Shown: positions 9,677 to 22,065 of the stretch, one piece after another
Layout: each line of letters opens with the position of its first letter
Position numbering within the stretch: the stretch's first letter is position 1
Source of the DNA: Anoplopoma fimbria
Taxonomy: Eukaryota; Chordata; Actinopteri; Perciformes; Anoplopomatidae
Direction: 5' to 3'
DNA length: 64,000 bases
Assembly (NCBI RefSeq): GCF_027596085.1
Contig: NC_072460.1
Span: 6,494,012 to 6,558,011 of the forward strand
Translations under genes and position numbers: made by a program
Notes under the pieces: model-generated
What the model was told of the DNA's origin: nothing
Seen by the model: the letters and a program-made list of their open reading frames with translations, nothing else
The model's database searches: none

Positions 9677-11235
9677 AGCTTTACTCGAATTTGATACTTA
9701 ATTTCAAGCCTCCTGTGTTTCTTTGTTAGCTGCTCGTTCTCCTCCTGAACCTTCTTGCACTCCTCCTTGTAAGCCGTGACGAATCCCTGTGACGCCTTCA
9801 ACAACTTCTCTTTCTCCTTGAGGTCCAACTTACACTGTAGCAACTTCTGCATCGCGTCCTCTTCCAGCAAATTTTTGTGGCGCTGAAGCTCCTTCTCCAA
9901 CTCCTGAAGCTCCTTCTGCAACTCCTCCTTCTCCGCCGCCATCTCCACCGCCATCTCCACCATCTCCGCCATTTTCTTTTCGCCCAGCACCCGCTCGTTA
10001 TCGGCTGAAGTCACGCAAGCTTCCAGTGTCTTCCTGCTTTCCGCCAGCTGCCACTTCACGCATTTCAGCTGTTTACACGCATCGTGGTGCTGCTCCTAAA
10101 CGCCGACCAGGTCCTCCAACACCGCGTCGGTCTCGCCAGCCTTGCGTCTAACTTCATCCTGCAGTTCTGGAATCATCTTGTCCTGCAGACTGACTTTCGC
10201 CTCAGCGTTCAGCCAGTTCTGATGATCGAGCTCTCTCTGAGCGATGACTTCTTCGTTCTTATTTTCCAACTCGGCTATCAGATTCTTGAGATGGATTATC
10301 TCCTGATCTTTGGAGTTAATAATATTTGTCACCTTGTCCTCCTTCTCTTCCAGTTTTGTTTTGACTTCATTGTAGTGAATTAGGTTATTTTTCAGCGTAG
10401 CTATGATATTCTCCTGACTGCGTTCCTTGTCTTTGTGAATACTTTTTCCGTCCTCTATATCTTGCTGCAAACAGGACATCTGGTATTGTTGATCCTTATG
10501 GACTTTTAAAAGGTCCGTATTGTCTTTTTTCTGCGCTTTTATCTCCGCTTTCATGGTACACATTGCTTTCTTTTTAATTTCATTGTCTTCTGCTTGTGTT
10601 TTAAGTTCAGCCGTGAGACCGATGATGTCGTGGTTCAGATAATTCGATTTTAGTGTGTAATGATTGGAAATCTTTTTCTCCCTCTTCAACACGCGCGTGG
10701 CAGTATTGTACAAATCCTCTGCCTGTCTGTTTTTCTCTTTTATTTCTGCGTTGGCAAGAGTCAGGCAATTCACCTCCCCCGTCAAATTCTTCACTTGCTC
10801 ATCCAGGCTTCTCTTCTCCACATTAGCCTTTTCCAGTTCCTTCTCCCCCTGTTCTCGAGCCTTCTCCTCAGTGGCGTATTTGTCCTGCAACTTTGCGTAG
10901 TTCCTGTTTTGAAACTGAAGTTCACTTTCGTACTTGTTCCCCTTTTGCTTCATCTGTTTCTGGAGTTGCTCTGTTTTCCTGTGGGCGTTCCGTAGCTGAC
11001 CCTCTAACTTGTCGGTCAGTTCATTCCGTTGGTTTTCCTGATTAAACAACCTATAACGTTCATTTCCCCACGTACTCCTGTGATAATACATAACGGAAAT
11101 CTTTTGGCTCAGCTCGTTGTTTTGCTCCGTCAGCCATTTTTCCCGTTCTACCATGTAGCTTATCTGGGTCCTAAGTGCCACGCATATGGCTAGTAAGTTT
11201 GGGGATTTCACATCATCGTGATGTAATAGAGGCAC
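9634..11235 (-). pseudogene. Coiled-coil gene copy B, one nonsense codon
   Basis: The coil frame is open from 11235 down to a stop at 10096-10098, where a Lys codon (AAG in all other units, in GVKEQHH) has become TAG. The frame then stays open to 9634. Apart from this point change the coil is full length and very close to copy A. The frame reaches the 5' truncation through a GTG-containing segment (PLLHHDDVKSPN), so the first in-frame ATG is in ISYMVEREKW. Private changes include IPELQ (shared with C) and NERVLGEK. It is probably non-functional, or makes a shortened coil of about 380 residues. Confidence 0.75.
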
Positions 11236-11898
11236 ATTGCGTTTGAAAAATAACCCATTCTAAAGAACCAGTTCCTGTTTTAGAACATTGCTTATTGTTC
11301 TATTACTTGTTTATTTTCAAATATGACCAGATATTATGGCAACTGGCAAAGCGTGGCTGCCATATTGGATCATGTTTTTTCATTTTGAAATCACAATACT
11401 TTACATTAACATTTACATAAGCACAGCCAGGAGGAAAGAGGTAGAGCTATTTACATGCGTACAAACACTGTATCCTTATAAATTATGTTAGTGTTGTAGC
11501 AACTCATAATGTAATGAGGTAACAGTTTTGTACATAGTTAAAACTTAAAACATAATAAACCCCAAAAAATATTGAATAATGTAATAAATTCAGCATAGTG
11601 TTAAATTTAGCATAACTACAACAATTATGTTATAATTCAAAAAAATATATACTCTCCTTGTCTTTTTTAAATATCAGTCCTGGCTAATTTTGACTTTCTC
11701 TTAGAGTGAAAAAATAGGAGATTTTTTAGCGCCCGGAAGTCGGCTGAGTCCGAAATTCCAACTTCCAGCCTTTTATCGGGGACTGTCGCCAGAGAAACCC
11801 AGTTCATAACACTGCAAATATATATATATTGCAATACTTTCATCAGTGGGCCATAGCCTCAATCCCAATAGTCTTTCATCCTTCAGCAATGGACTTAA

Positions 11899-12425
11899 AG
11901 CTATACTGTACGATTTGAGAGAGCTAGCATGATTTGAAATTAGCTTCTCTTCGGAGTTCCGTTTAACTCCTCCCCACCCTTCAGGACTCCCTGCCCCCAC
12001 CCCTCGACACAGAGCCGTGCACGAGCGCTGCTGCTACTTAGCAACCAGGTAGCTACGCTGCCGCTGCCTCATTGAGCGAGAGCTGAGCTAACGGTCGTGT
12101 TGACGTTGTAGGCTCACTAGGTCTAGTCCACTGTCATGAACTACTATGACAACAACGCTTTCTTTGCCCTCCGTGAACGCGCTCAGGCCGGCTCAGGCTC
12201 GTACACAGAGGGGAGAGAACGCGCAGGCTTGTGATTGGTTCTTTAGATTCGGGTACAATGTCTCCGATTGGTAAGCATTTTAACAGGTTTATAGCCGATA
12301 CAGAATTCGTTTTTGTTTCGCTTCTTTTTCATTGCCCATAAGTTATTTATTGCTGTCAGGATGTAAAAACAAATTTCAACAACATATTAAAAAGTGCATA
12401 TCACTGGAAACCGTACAGTATGCCT
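11899..12425. mobile_element. 527-bp MITE with TTAA target duplication (piggyBac-like)
   Basis: The insertion is exactly delimited by comparison with the other units. Host GGACTTAACATAC is interrupted at TTAA, which is duplicated (11895-11898 and 12426-12429). The ends are inverted repeats: AGCTATACTGTACGATTT on the left against AGGCATACTGTACGGTTT on the complemented right end. There is no transposase frame. TTAA duplication is the hallmark of the piggyBac superfamily. Its ends do not resemble those of the larger piggyBac at 23608 and 37408, so it was mobilised by another family member. Confidence 0.85.
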
Positions 12426-14082
12426 TTAACATACAATATTTTTAATTTAAAATCTTCAAGATTGCCACTTTACAGCATAGGAACACTTCTAGTTTTACAT
12501 TACAAAAGTGAAGTCCTTAGTTTAAAGCAACTGGGGTCTCATTTTTAAAACGTAAGATCAACATTAAAGGTTTGTTTACTAACAAATGGGTAAATATGCA
12601 ATTTATTTCATTTTTTGCACAGTGGAAAATAAAACAATGTTTTAATATTTTGTCAACTAAAATGTGCGTCACATCCTATTATGTCGCTGTCAAGCGCCTT
12701 TCCATGCAGTTGGCTAATGGTTATTTGCAGACCCCGCCCTCGGTAAACTTTCAATGGAGAAATCCAAAAGTTTGCTGCAGCAAACTGAGCAAGTAAATAT
12801 ATTTTCACGAAGGCCTACACATGCCAGTGTATTTTTTTCTCCTCTTCATAAGAGTTTGATATTGTTATAACAGGTAAAATGTCATTAATATAAATTTGAC
12901 ACACTAACCATCTTGACAAAAAAGAAAAGAAAAAAACAATAACTTTGCTAATGCAATCAATCTTAAATCTTAAAAATCTTGAACCTTCAATTAAAAATTA
13001 ATTTATGTTTTATTTAGTAAAGTAGCTTTATACGTTTCCATGTCTCAAAGTAGGCCACAAGCTACCTGTGAGTCTACATTTGAATTTAGTGGGAGGAAAC
13101 CGGAGCACCCGGAGTAAACCCAAAGACATAAAGGAACCTGGCCAGATGGGATTTGACCCAGGAGCCTTTCTGTGAGCATTCAGTGCTAGCCACTGAGTTG
13201 CTGTGAAGGAAATCATAGATGGGGATGTGTGAAGTTTTGTGCTTGAAGTGGGCCAGGACTTTCACAAGCTACCTGTGAGTCTACATTTTAATTTAGTGGG
13301 AGGAAACCGGAGCACCCGGAGTAAACCCAAAGACATAAAGGAACCTGGCCAGATGGGATTTGACCCAGGAGCCTTTCTGTGAGCATTCAGTGCTAGCCAC
13401 TGAGTTGCTGTGAAGGAAATCATAGATGGGGATGTGAAGTTTTGTGCTTGAAGCGGGCCAGGACTTTCACAAGCTACCTGTGAGTCTACATTTTAATTTA
13501 GTGGGAGGAAACCGGAGCACCCGGAGTAAACCCAAAGACATAAAGGAACCTGGCCAGATGGGATTTAACCCAGGAGCCTTTCTGTGAGCATTCAGTGCTA
13601 GCCACTGAGTTGCTGTGAAGGAAATCATAGATGGGGATGTGTGAAGTTTTGTGCTTGAAGTGGGCCAGGACTTTCACAAGCTACCTGTGAGTCTACATTT
13701 TACTTCTTAGTCCTTTTCCCTTGAGCCTTGGATTTAACTGCCGTGGACTGACATTTTTTCCTAAACACTGGATAGTATCGGAAATGGGAGGGAGTGGGGT
13801 GAGCTCATTGTTTGGGTAGTGCGGGGTTTGGAGGTTTTTTCCTCCAGGACGCTGGGGTTTGGGCTTGAGATTTGGGTGGTGCTGGGTGCTGACTGTTTGA
13901 TCTTCCGCCACGCCCGCGGCTTGGGAGATGGGAGGAAGCGAGGCAAGCTGTATATGTGGACTGAGGACACTTGAGATTACTGGATATGGGGGGGAGTGGG
14001 GTACGCTGAGGATTTGGGTTGCGGAGGGTCGGGCTGGAGATATGGGTGGGGCTGGGTGCGGACTGTCGTCTCTTCAACGCTG

Positions 14083-15890
14083 TCAGGCCGCTCGGGAGTT
14101 GGGAGTAAACAGAGTGAGATTTGGGCGGAGCGGGGCACAGACTGGATTTGATTCCACGACACTGGAGCTTGATGGAGATGGGAGGGAGGGGTGCGACCTT
14201 GAAAATCTCCTCGGGTGGAATCTTGGATTTCTTGGAGAGGGGGAAGCAACTGTTCCTTGATATGTACCCAATTTCAACCTCCGATATGTCCTCAGGGGGA
14301 GTTGGGGCCTTTTTGGAATGGGGGCAATGGGCACAGCTTTACTCGAATTTGATACTTAATTTCAAGCTTCCTGTGTTTCCTTGTTAGCTGCTCGTTCTCC
14401 TCCTGAACCTTCTTGCACTCCTCCTTGTAAGCCGTGACGAATCCCTGTGACGCCTTCAACAACTTATCTTTCTCCTTGAGGTCCAACTTACACTGTAGCA
14501 ACTTCTGCATCGCGTCCTCTTCCAGCAAATTTTTGTGGCGCTGAAGCTCCTTCTCCAACTCCTGAAGCTCCTTCTGCAACTCCTCCTTCTCCGCCGCCAT
14601 CTCCACCGCCATCTCCACCATCTCCGCCATTCTCTTTTCGCCCAGCGCCCGCTCGTTATCGGCTGAAGTCACGCAAGCTTCCAGTGTCTTCCTGCTTTCC
14701 GCCAGCTGCCACTTCACGCATTTCAGCTGTTTACACGCATCGTGGTGCTGCTCCTTAACGCCGACCAGGTCCTCCAACACCGCGTCGGTCTCGCCAGCCT
14801 TGCGTCTAACTTCATCCTGCAGTTCTGGAATCATCTTGTCCTGCAGACTGACTTTCGCCTCAGCGTTCAGCCAGTTCTGATGATCGAGCTCTCTGAGCGA
14901 TGACTTCTTCGTTCTTATTTTCCAACTCGGCTATCAGATTCTTGAGATGGATTATCTCCTGATCTTTGGAGTTAATAATATTTGTCACCTTGTCCTCCTT
15001 CTCTTCCAGTTTTGTTTTGACTTCATTGTAGTGAATTAGGTTATTTTTCAGCGTAGCTATGATATTCTCCTGACTGCGTTCCTTGTCTTTGTGAATACTT
15101 TTTCCGTCCTCTATATCTTGCTGCAAACAGGACATCTGGTATTGTTGATTCTTATGGACTTTTAAAAGGTCCGTATTGTCTTTTTTCTGCGCTTTTATCT
15201 CCGCTTTCATGGTACACATTGCTTTCTTTTTAATTTCATTGTCTTCTGCTTGTGTTTTAAGTTCAGCCGTGAGACCGATGATGTCGTGGTTCAGATAATT
15301 CGATTTTAGTGTGTAATGATTGGAAATCTTTTTCTCCCTCTTCAACACGCGCGTGGCAGTATTGTACAAATCCTCTGCCTGTCTGTTTTTCTCTTTTATT
15401 TCTGCGTTGGCAAGAGTCAGGCAATTCACCTCCCCGTCAAATTCTTCACTTGCTCATCCAGGCTTCTCTTCTCCACATTAGCCTTTTCCAGTTCCTTCTC
15501 CCCCTGTTCTCGAGCCTTCTCCTCAGTGGCGTATTTGTCCTGCAACTTTGCGTAGTTCCTGTTTTGAAACTGAAGTTCACTTTCGTACTTGTTCCCCTTT
15601 TGCTTCATCTGTTTCTGGAGTTGCTCTGTTTTCCTGTGGGCGTTCCGTAGCTGACCCTCTAACTTGTCGGTCAGTTCATTCCGTTGGTTTTCCTGATTAA
15701 CCAACCTATAACGTTCATTTCCCCACGTACTCCTGTGATAATACATAACGGAAATCTTTTGGCTCAGCTCGTTGTTTTGCTCCGTCAGCCATTTTTCCCG
15801 TTCTACCATGTAGCTTATCTGGGTCCTAAGTGCCACGCATATGGCTAGTAAGTTTGGGGATTTCACATCATCGTGATGTAATAGAGGCAC
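14083..15890 (-). pseudogene. Coiled-coil gene copy C, two frameshifts
   Basis: The coil is broken by a 2-base loss in the CTCTCT run near 14891-14895 (within IAQRELDHQNW) and a 1-base loss in the C-run near 15432-15436 (within NLTGEVNC). The pieces 14292-14834, 14860-15429 and 15426-15890 otherwise align end to end with copy A. The 5' end is the type II truncated form. Not expected to give a full-length product. Confidence 0.8.
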
Positions 15891-16550
15891 ATTGCGTTTG
15901 AAAAATAACCCATTCTAAGGAACCAGTTCCTGTTTTAGAACATTGCTTATTGTTCTATTACTTGTTTATTTTCAAATATGACCAGATATTATGGCAACTG
16001 GCAAAGCGTGGCTGCCATATTGGATCATGTTTTTTTTTTTCATTTTGAAATCACAATACTTTACATTAACATTTACATAAGCACAGCCAGGAGGAAAGAG
16101 GTAGAGCTATTTACATGCGTACAAACACTGTATCCTTATAAATTATGTTAGTGTTGTAGCAACTCATAATGTAATGAGGTAACAGTTTTGTACATAGTTA
16201 AAACTTAAAACATAATAAACCCCAAAAAATATTGAATAATGTAATAAATTCAGCATAGTGTTAAATTTAGCATAACTACAACAATTATGTTATAATTCAA
16301 AAAAATATATACTCTCCTTGTCTTTTTTAAATATCAGTCCTGGCTAATTTTGACTTTCTCTTAGAGTGAAAAAATAGGAGATTTTTTAGCGCCCGGAAGT
16401 CGGCTGAGTCCGAAATTCCAACTTCCAGCCTTTTATCGGGGACTGTCGCCAGAGAAACCCAGTTCATAACACTGCAAATATATATATATTGCAATACTTT
16501 CATCAGTGGGCCATAGCCTCAATCCCAATAGTCTTTCATCCTTCAGCAAT

Positions 16551-19500
16551 TGACTGTTTGTCTGCGTGCACCTTTTAACCATAACTTTATTTTTTTAACT
16601 TTCGCCTTGGAGCTTACGTGGAAGAGTTTTTAATCATGAGGGGATTCGACTTGGGGGTATTTGCCGCACTTTGGACTCTTTTTAGCAGATTTGCCTGTGG
16701 ACAGCATGTTGGCGGCGGCGAGGCTATCACCTACAGCCGGGAGCTACTTCTTGCCCTTCGTCCACTGGCAGTAAGTGACAATATTCTGCACATTCCCCGA
16801 TCGCTGCGAATAAATAGCTTACAGGCTGCAGCAAGTGGAATATTGTCCAAAAAACAACGGAGGAAGAGAGGAAGGAGGGGAGGCGTTCAACGCAGACTGA
16901 GGAAATATGGTCTAAGGGACAGACGCCGGCTCCCAGCGCTACCAACTATTCTTCTCTCAAACGTTCAATCCATTCGCAACAAGATGGATGAACTGGAGGC
17001 TCATGCTAGATGTAAGCATGACTTTAGAGAAACATGCCTGCTGGCCTTTACCGAGACGTGGCTGGGAGACGCGGATCCTAACGAGGATCTACATATATCC
17101 GGCTTCGGGTACCCTGTCCGCATGGACCGGTCGCCTCTCATAACAAACAAATCCCGCGGAGGCGGAGTGTGTTTTTACATTAATGAGAGGTACTGTAATA
17201 CTGTCGTGGTCCGGGAAAAAAATATGTACCCCAGACCTTGAGCTGCTATCTATCTCCATTCGCCCCTTCTACTTGCCGAGGGAGTTTCCCCAGCTTTTCT
17301 TCACCCTTGTTTACATTCATCCGCGGGCGAACGTCGCGTCAGCCAATCAGCTGATCGCGGAGGTGACCAATAGACTGGACGCTTTTTCCCCGACGCTCCA
17401 AAATTCATTTTAGGAGATTTTAATCATTGCCAGGTTCAGAAGACATTGAAAACATATGAACAGTATGTTACCTGTGCAACTACTAAGAAGAACTCCACTA
17501 TTGACTTGTGCTATGGCTCAGTACCTGGCGCTTTCAGATCACTGCCTATGCCTCCTTTTGGAGCCTCCTATCACAATAGTATACTCCTTGTGCCGATTTA
17601 CAAGCCCATCTGTAAGCGACAAGAGCAAACAGTTATATCAGTTAAATGCTGGACGGAAACCAGCATTGCCAGTCTACAAGCTTGCTTTGATTGTACAGAT
17701 TGGGATGTATTCTATAGCTCATGCTCTGACTTAAATGATCTGGCTCAAACAGTTTCTTCTTACATATCCTTCTGTGTGGACACCAATATTCCCTGTAAAA
17801 ATATTACAGTCTTCCCTAATAACAAACCATGGGTTACTAAAGAACTAAAAAATGTCATAAACAAGAAGAAAAGCATTTTTTATACAGGGAATAGCCAGGA
17901 AAAGAAAGAAATTACCAGGGAAGTAAGGAATGAGATAAGAAAAGCTAAAAGACTGTATAAAGATAAGGTGGAACATAAGTACAGTGGTGGTGATCTTCGG
18001 GCAGCTTGGAAGGGAATTAAATCCATGTCCTCAATCAATCAGGGAAACAGTGACAGTGATAGGAAACCTCTTAACATCGAGGGAATAAGTGATGCAGATC
18101 TCCCAAATACTTTTAACGATTTTTATTCCCGTTTTGAAAAACATGATTTTTCTAGCAATATCTCTCTCCTTAGACAGTCCCTCTCTTCTGATTGTGATAT
18201 TGTCATCAGTCAGGAATGTGTTAGAGATCTTCTAAAACGTGTCAACATCAGGAAGGCCCCTGGTCCAGATCACATCTGTGGGCGCACGCTGCATTACTGT
18301 GCTGACCAGCTTAGTAGTGTCCTTCACCATATCTTTCAGAGATCACTTGATTCTAATCAAATCCCCGCTATCTGGAAAACATCCACTGTGATACCTGTCC
18401 CAAAGATCACTAATCCAAGGCAACTTAATGATTTTAGACCAGTTGCGCTAACATCATTAATAATGAAAATCTTAGAGAAAATTTTAAAAAACCTTGTTTT
18501 ATCTATTGTGGATGAAAAACTTGATCCACTTCAATTTGCTTACCAGTCAGGGAGAGGTGTTGAGGACGCAAAGCTTTTAATACTCAATAACTTGTACAAA
18601 CATTTAGAAAAGCCGCAAGCCCATGTCAGGCTCTTGTTCGCAGACTTTTCATCGGCATTCAACACGATGCAGCCGCATCTTTTAATAGAAAGGTTGCTAT
18701 ATGATTTTAATTTACCTCATCAGATTGTGTTATGGATTTTGGACTTCTTGACTGATAGAGTGCAGAGAGTGTCTGTAAATGGCCGTTTCTCCGATTCTCT
18801 AATTATGTCCACAGGCTCGCCACAAGGGTGTGTCCTTTCGCCCTTACTCTTTATTATGTATACTGACGGATGCAGGAGCAGTCAGGAGGGCAGCAGCTAT
18901 TTGGTCAAATTTTCTGACGATACCGCGTTATTGTCCCTTCTCCAAGGCTCAGAATCAGACCACGGGAATGCTCTCACTGATTTTATTTCTTGGTGTGATG
19001 ATAACTTCTTGGACTTAAATGTTTCTAAAACCAAGGAACTGATCATTGACTTTAGACGGAACAGGAATACAGCCAAAGAGTGTATCATACATAAGGAAAG
19101 TGTGGAAATAGTAACATCTTATAAATATCTGGGAACTATTTTCGATGATCACCTTAAGTTTGATGTAAACACTGAGGCTATTGTGAAGCGAGGGCAACAG
19201 AGAATTCACCTTCTCCGCAAACTAAATTCCTTTTCTGTAAGTCCTGTCATCCTCTGTCGTTTTTATCAATCTTTTATTGAGAGTCTCCTGAGCTTTTCTT
19301 TTATCTGCTGGTTTCACAGCCTCACAGTAAAAGACAGAAACAGCCTGAACAGTATTGTCAACATCTGTTCTAAGATCACCGGAGTTAAACTAAGGGACTT
19401 GAATTCTTTTTGCAATCGGCAAATCATTAAGAAAGCAGCAGGTATTTTGGCTTCTTCTGGTCATGCTCTTAAAGGTGAATTCTCTCTATTGCCATCAGGG

Positions 19501-19699
19501 CGTCGCTACGCTTTACCTGCTTGCAGAACAAACCGCCATTCCAAGTCGTTCATCCCCTCTGCAATTCGACTACTAAATGCTCCGTAGTTGTGTATGTGTA
19601 TTTGTTGTTTGTATGTTACTGTGTCTGTATGCAAGCTGCTCAAACAAATTGCCCCTAGTGGGATAAATAAAGTTGTATTGTATTGTATTGTATTGTATT
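16551..19699 (+). mobile_element. LINE of the Jockey superfamily (L2/CR1/Rex1-like), 3.15 kb
   Basis: The element interrupts the unit C spacer between CCTTCAGCAAT and AACATACAATATT. It encodes endonuclease and reverse transcriptase and ends with AATAAAG followed by a short (TATTG)n tail (about 19672-19699), as expected for this LINE group. Compared with other type II units the six target bases GGACTT are missing and no target duplication is evident, so insertion was accompanied by a small target deletion. The single-ORF layout and lack of a clear gag-like ORF1 suggest 5' truncation or a short ORF1 family. Subfamily naming is from protein style, not from a search. Confidence 0.85.
16618..19587 (+). 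pseudogene. LINE endonuclease-reverse transcriptase, frameshifted
   Basis: The frame starts at 16618 with a basic N-terminal part, then an apurinic-type endonuclease domain (SNVQSIRNKMDEL, FTETWLGD). It shifts at the A-run near 17216-17223 into another frame (17183-17413) and returns near 17383-17392 so that GDFNHC (about 17413-17430) is back in the first frame. From 17446 to 19587 the frame is open. Reverse transcriptase blocks are visible: ADFSSAFNTM, SPQGCVLSPLLF, and FSDDTALL at 18910-18933, where most relatives have YADD. The C-terminus LPSGRRY...SFIPSAIRLLN is typical of fish Jockey-type LINEs. Two frameshifts in the endonuclease make this copy inactive. Confidence 0.85.
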
Positions 19700-21023
19700 A
19701 ACATACAATATTTTTAATTTAAAATCTTCAAGATTGCCACTTTACAGCATAGGAACACTTCTAGTTTTACATTACAAAAGTGAAGTCCTTAGTTTAAAGC
19801 AACTGGGGTCTCATTTTTAAAACGTAAGATCAACATTAAAGGTTTGTTTACTAACAAATGGGTAAATATGCAATTTATTTCATTTTTTGCACAGTGGAAA
19901 ATAAAACAATGTTTTAATATTTTGTCAACTAAAATGTGCGTCACATCCTATTATGTCGCTGTCAAGCACCTTTCCATGCAGTTGGCTAATGGTTATTTGC
20001 AGACCCCGCCCTCGGTAAACTTTCAATGGAGAAATCCAAAAGTTTGCTGCAGCAAACTGAGCAAGTAAATATATTTTCACGAAGGCCTACACATGCCAGT
20101 GTATTTTTTTCTCCTCTTCATAAGAGTTTGATATTGTTATAACAGGTAAAATGTCATTAATATAAATTTGACACACTAACCATCTTGACAAAAAAGAAAA
20201 GAAAAAAACAATAACTTTGCTAATGCAATCAATCTTAAATCTTAAAAATCTTGAACCTTCAATTAAAAATAAATTTATGTTTTATTTAGTAAAGTAGCTT
20301 TATACGTTTCCATGTCTCAAAGTAGGCCACAAGCTACCTGTGAGTCTACATTTGAATTTAGTGGGAGGAAACCGGAGCACCCGGAGTAAACCCAAAGACA
20401 TAAAGGAACCTGGCCAGATGGGATTTGACCCAGGAGCCTTTCTGTGAGCATTCAGTGCTAGCCACTGAGTTGCTGTGAAGGAAATCATAGATGGGGATGT
20501 GTGAAGTTTTGTGCTTGAAGTGGGCCAGGACTTTCACAAGCTACCTGTGAGTCTACATTTGACTTCTTAGTCCTTTTCCTTGAGCCTTGGATTTAACTGC
20601 CGATGGCCGTGGACTGACATTTTTTCCTAAACACTGGATAGTATCGGAAATGGGAGGGAGTGGGGTGAGCTCATTGTTTGGGTAGTGGGGGGTGTGGAGG
20701 TTTTTTCCTCCAGGATGCTGGGGGTTGGGCTTGAGATTTGGGTGGTGCTGGGTGCTGACTGTTTGCTCTTCCGCCACGCCCCGCGGCTTGGGAGATGGGA
20801 GGAAGCAAGGCAAGCTGTATATGTGGACTGACGACACTTGAGATTACTGGATATGGGGGGAGTGGGGTACGCTGAGGATTTGGGTTGCGGAGGGTCGGGC
20901 TGGAGATATGGGTGGGGCTGGGTGCGGACTGTCGTCTCTTCAACGCTGTCAGGCCGCTCGGGAGTTGGGAGTAAACAGAGTGAGATTTGGGCGGAGCGGG
21001 GCACAGACTGGATTTGATTCCAC

Positions 21024-22065
21024 TAGGGCTGTAATCAACCAAAGAAATTCTTGGTCGACTGAAACCCTGAAATTTCGACTAAAAATCGACTAATGGGGGG
21101 GCATCACGTGCATCTGCGCAATATAATAGCCCATGACCGAAAATATATACTGATATCAGCACAAGAAGGCAATTAAACACAAAAGGCAATTCAGGGAAAA
21201 TTATCTTTATTAAACATCCCAGATCATGTACCAAAAATAAAGCAAAGGCTCAAAACAATAGCCTACAAACAGTGGGCACGGCGCAATTGCGCATTAGGCA
21301 AAAAAAAACAAAAAAACAAATCCAATAAATATAAATAAATGTGCACAATAACAAAAGGGAACCATAAAAGTTCGTTATTTAGCAATAAACTGAAACGAAA
21401 TAAAGTGCATAACAATAACAAGGAAGGCTCACTCAGAACAAATACAAAAATAAATAAATAAAATGCCCAAATCTACAAGTATTTATCAAATAAATGTGCA
21501 AAGCTATTAAAATGTTATTAATGTCCAAAACGAAATAATGTAAAAAATATGATATTAATAGGCTATAATATTGAAATATTACCGTTTTTAGATGATACGC
21601 CATGTTTGTAGTCGAGCTGTGATATGCAAACTGTTGTTTGCAAATTTTACATTCGATTTTCTTCCCGCCATCTATTTTGGAAAAATTCTGCCACACTGCC
21701 GATGTCTTTGACATGGATGGTAGAGGAGGAGGACTCAAATGAAACTTAAATGAAACGCTCAAAATAAAAATAAATATTCAGCAATTAAACCACCGGACGT
21801 TGAATAACATGGACCTTCTTCAGTCTACCTGTCTCTAGTGGGTTGGGCTAATCCAAAATAGTGAAAACAAGGGGGGTGTTCTCTGAAGACAGGCTGTTTT
21901 CTGTGAAACAGGGCTCTGAAAACCCCCCCATTAGCACTTGGTACTTTCCTCCTGATGACGACTTTATGAAATTAACACGGCAAAAAATTGACCAATCAGA
22001 ATTTTGGTCGACCTAGAACGTATCGACCAATAAGTCGACCAGTCGACTAGGACTTTACAGCCCTA
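21024..22065 (-). mobile_element. hAT transposon relic, 1042 bp, 8-bp target duplication
   Basis: Comparison with other units gives exact borders: the target GATTCCAC is duplicated (21016-21023 and 22066-22073). The ends are inverted: TAGGGCTGTAATC on the left, and CTTTACAGCCCTA on the right, which complements to TAGGGCTGTAAAG. The 8-bp duplication and TAGGG...-type ends indicate the hAT superfamily. The inside keeps only a BED-finger exon, so it is a deletion derivative of an autonomous element. Confidence 0.9.
21594..21762 (-). pseudogene. BED zinc-finger exon of hAT transposase (remnant)
   Basis: The minus-strand frame (open 21762-21433) begins MSVSFKFHLSPPPLPSMSKT and contains SAVWQNFSKIDGGKKIECKI followed by CKQQF...NMAYHLKT. 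This matches the DNA-binding BED finger of ZBED-type hAT transposases (aromatic SAVW, Cys-x2-Cys, His of HLKT). Just after HLKT there is a donor-like ACG|GTAATA, so the final His would lie in a next exon that is not present. The catalytic domain is missing. Confidence 0.7.

Larger units (their letters stand above)
8818..13058 (-). repeat. Macrosatellite unit B (type II)
   Basis: Second unit, with one 207-bp sub-repeat (about 8849-9050), tail, coil gene, shortened 5' region and spacer. Type II markers are ISYMVEREKW, GGACTTAACATAC in the spacer and ACTGACGACAC in the tail. The 230 bp equivalent to 7271-7500 of unit A is absent. The spacer carries a 527-bp TTAA-flanked MITE. Confidence 0.9.
13059..20330 (-). 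repeat. Macrosatellite unit C (recombinant type I/II, with LINE)
   Basis: Third unit, with three 207-bp sub-repeats (starts about 13089, 13296, 13501). The left part (tail and C-terminal coil: ACTGAGGACAC, KRMAEM, EKDKLLK) matches type I and in particular unit G. The right part (IPELQ, KVHKNQ, ISYMVEREKW, GGACTT-type spacer) matches type II unit B. The switch lies between about 14635 and 14829. The spacer is interrupted by a LINE at 16551-19699. Confidence 0.85.
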
